Below, piece after piece: positions 15,684-16,110 of a DNA stretch of 16,110 bases. Every line of letters starts with the position of its first letter. Positions within the stretch are counted from its first letter, which is position 1. Source of the DNA: Flavobacterium sp. UBA6195 (GTDB lineage Bacteria; Bacteroidota; Bacteroidia; Flavobacteriales; Flavobacteriaceae); contig NZ_DITB01000023.1 in the NCBI RefSeq assembly GCF_002422095.1, positions 386-16,495 of the forward strand, given 5' to 3'. A model generated the notes under the pieces. The model did not search any database and was not told the DNA's origin. It saw only the letters and a list, made by a program, of their open reading frames with translations. A program made the position numbers and the translations under genes.

Positions 15684-15706
15684 TTTCATGAAAAAAAAGC
15701 ATGAAA
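15684..15706. repeat. Inverted repeat upstream of the TonB-dependent receptor
   Basis: TTTCATG (15684-15690) and CATGAAA (15700-15706) are perfect inverted copies around a 9-base A-rich spacer, 26-48 bases before the receptor start codon. The spacing suits a dimeric regulator's operator, though chance in AT-rich DNA cannot be excluded. The nearby minus-strand GAAATTTG only partly fits the -7 consensus, so no receptor promoter is assigned. Confidence 0.3.
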
Positions 15707-15725
15707 ATTTAAAACATATGTTAAT

Positions 15726-15759
15726 TTGTAACCGAAAATGAATTTATATTATAATTTTA
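15726..15759 (+). promoter_or_regulatory. Candidate promoter for the secreted protein gene at the right edge
   Basis: TTG (15726-15728) is followed after 23 bases by TAATTTTA (15752-15759), which fits TAnnTTTG except for the last base. The start codon is 20 bases downstream. Confidence 0.35.
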
Positions 15760-15778
15760 CATCTTACAACAAGAACAA

Positions 15779-16110
15779 ATGAATAAGCATTTTTTAATTA
15801 TATTATTTATTTTCCATTTAGTTTCAACTTTTGGACAAAAAGAAAATCCTTTTAAAAGTGTTAAGTTAAAGCTTAAATGGGATGAGCCATCTAAAGTTGA
15901 GTCCAATAAAAATACAGTTACATTACCCTATAAAAGTGTTTTTGATAAAGAGGATAGTTATTTAAAACGGTATTCTATCCTTAATCAAAAGAAAGGTGAG
16001 GAAAGTGTAATGGTTCAGAAAAATGAATTTAAAAATCCTGGGGAAGAAATTAAAAAAAAATTAAATAATAAAGATAAAGAAATAAAACCCGAATACAGAG
16101 CTAATCAATT
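15779..16110 (+). CDS. Secreted protein of unknown function, N-terminal part (runs off right edge)
   Basis: From the ATG at 15779 the frame is open for 110 codons to the window end. The first 20 or so residues (MNKHFLIILFIFHLVSTFGQ) are a clear signal peptide, with cleavage likely around the FGQ. There is no lipobox cysteine, so the product is probably periplasmic or outer-membrane. The rest is highly charged and lysine-rich (SVKLKLKWDEPSKVESNKN, then a K/E/N-rich stretch), and no known domain is recognised. A run of nine A residues lies in a lysine stretch near 16050. The gene is divergent from the TonB-dependent receptor. With the C-terminus missing, no function can be proposed. Confidence 0.75.
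   Translation, partial: MNKHFLIILFIFHLVSTFGQKENPFKSVKLKLKWDEPSKVESNKNTVTLPYKSVFDKEDSYLKRYSILNQKKGEESVMVQKNEFKNPGEEIKKKLNNKDKEIKPEYRANQ

Noticed and set aside
15659..15778. Possible thiamine-diphosphate riboswitch upstream of the receptor-DUF4249-kinase run
   Set aside because: No CTGAGA-type core or matching helices on the minus strand, and the gap is AT-rich with only a short inverted repeat.
1..16110. tRNA genes, CRISPR arrays, insertion sequences or attachment sites
   Set aside because: Reading both strands showed no repeat-spacer pattern, terminal inverted repeats, transposase frames or tRNA-like cloverleaf segments. Nearly all the sequence is accounted for by genes.

Overview
The window looks like an ordinary stretch of chromosome from a member of the Bacteroidota, most probably Flavobacteriaceae and close to Flavobacterium. 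This is inferred from several signs. The DNA is AT-rich, and A-rich leaders replace Shine-Dalgarno sites. The Bacteroidota -7 promoter box TAnnTTTG recurs upstream of genes. A TonB-dependent receptor is paired with a DUF4249 lipoprotein. There is a fused CcsB-CcsA cytochrome c assembly protein, and menaquinone is made through MenD. No mobile element, CRISPR array, rRNA or tRNA was seen, and no gene stands out in base composition.

Layout from left to right. Positions 1-810 (minus) hold rsfS followed by the first 143 codons of ftsH, an rsfS-ftsH operon whose rightward neighbour is the divergent biotin ligase gene birA (896-1627). Next comes the large ccsBA gene (1732-4890), closed by a good hairpin terminator, and then a glutathione-peroxidase lipoprotein gene (4980-5573). 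A GNAT acetyltransferase gene (5638-6132, minus) converges on it and shares a two-way terminator. menD (6211-7863) is divergent from the GNAT gene. A minus-strand pair follows: a single-repeat DUF1456 protein with a basic tail, then a VOC/PhnB-like protein (8770 down to 7878). Divergent from that pair is a TerB-like gene (8845-9246), whose stop codon interlocks with the stop of an acidic DMP19/DUF4375-like gene lying just downstream of uvrB (11718 down to 9243).

The right third is a minus-strand group reading from 15658 leftward: TonB-dependent receptor, DUF4249 lipoprotein and thiamine pyrophosphokinase, with uvrB beyond. A secreted protein of unknown function starts divergently at 15779 and runs off the window.

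Functionally the region covers translation control (RsfS), membrane proteolysis (FtsH), cofactor attachment or synthesis (BirA, MenD, thiamine pyrophosphokinase), cytochrome c maturation (CcsBA), peroxide defence, DNA repair (UvrB) and outer-membrane uptake. I do not see a clear new system. The points most worth a second look are the acidic DNA-mimic-like protein next to uvrB, the receptor-lipoprotein-thiamine kinase cluster, the signal-peptide-like seam inside CcsBA, and the 17-base block shared by the menD and uvrB upstream regions. No gene-free stretch exceeds about 120 bases.
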